Positions 6,294 to 6,357 of a stretch of 6,357 nucleotides of DNA are shown here, in pieces. Under the pieces are notes generated by a model that was not told the DNA's origin, ran no database searches, and was given only the letters and a program-made list of their open reading frames with translations. Source of the DNA: CAZMXI01 sp964570205. GTDB lineage: Bacteria; Planctomycetota; Phycisphaerae; Tepidisphaerales; Tepidisphaeraceae. The position numbers and the translations under genes were made by a program. Position 1 is the first letter of the stretch; each line of letters begins with the position of its first letter. The stretch spans positions 1-6,357 of the forward strand of contig CAZMXI010000228.1 of NCBI GenBank assembly GCA_964570205.1, read 5' to 3'.

Positions 6294-6357
6294 CCCGCGA
6301 CCGGGTCCACGACCGTCGTTGCAGACCTGTTCTGGCCGATAACAGGGGCATGGGGAA
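6294..6357. other. Region after elbB, no gene seen
   Basis: The last 64 bases hold no recognisable gene start. Just after the stop, 6298-6301/6315-6318 and 6304-6307/6311-6314 can form an interrupted hairpin with a 2-base bulge and a 3-base loop. A second stem pairs 6326-6331 with 6341-6346. Neither is followed by a T-run, so an intrinsic terminator is not supported. Factor-dependent termination or read-through remains possible. Confidence 0.3.

Noticed and set aside
1..6357. CRISPR arrays, tRNA or rRNA genes, insertion sequences
   Set aside because: No regularly spaced direct repeats, no tRNA-like or rRNA sequence, and no transposase motifs or terminal inverted repeats were seen.

Overview
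This 6.4 kb window is GC-rich bacterial chromosome with short intergenic gaps (about 50-100 bases). It holds six protein genes, one of them cut by the left edge, and no RNA gene, insertion sequence or CRISPR array that I can see. The organism is probably a free-living environmental bacterium. The style of the PAS protein, the roughly 600-residue CstA and a short YkgJ-type protein would fit Planctomycetota (Phycisphaerae-like) or a related high-GC group. This is an impression from family style only, with low confidence. Recognisable Shine-Dalgarno sequences precede elbB, the YkgJ-family gene and, more weakly, cstA.

Layout, left to right: (1) the 3' part of an Amt-type ammonium channel gene on the + strand, closed by a strong intrinsic terminator; (2) a convergent - strand gene for a small amino-methyltransferase with DPMAGSGTT and DPPY motifs, with no restriction partner in view; (3) an 81-base divergent control region with overlapping -10-like elements on both strands and two perfect 10-base palindromes; (4) a + strand YkgJ/CxxCxxCC metal-binding protein starting at TTG; (5) cstA, a carbon-starvation/peptide or pyruvate transporter, preceded by an extended -10 element; (6) a gene for a protein made only of four PAS domains, 61 bases behind cstA and probably cotranscribed; (7) elbB, a DJ-1/PfpI-superfamily protein, with a good sigma70-type promoter and Shine-Dalgarno of its own.

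The genes are mostly ordinary housekeeping or nutrient functions: ammonium uptake, carbon-compound uptake, detoxification or metabolite handling. The least ordinary part is the cstA-PAS pair. A carbon-starvation transporter is followed by a sensory protein with four PAS modules and no kinase, cyclase, DNA-binding or other output domain, and none is encoded immediately downstream in any frame. I found no convincing evidence of a wholly new multi-gene system.
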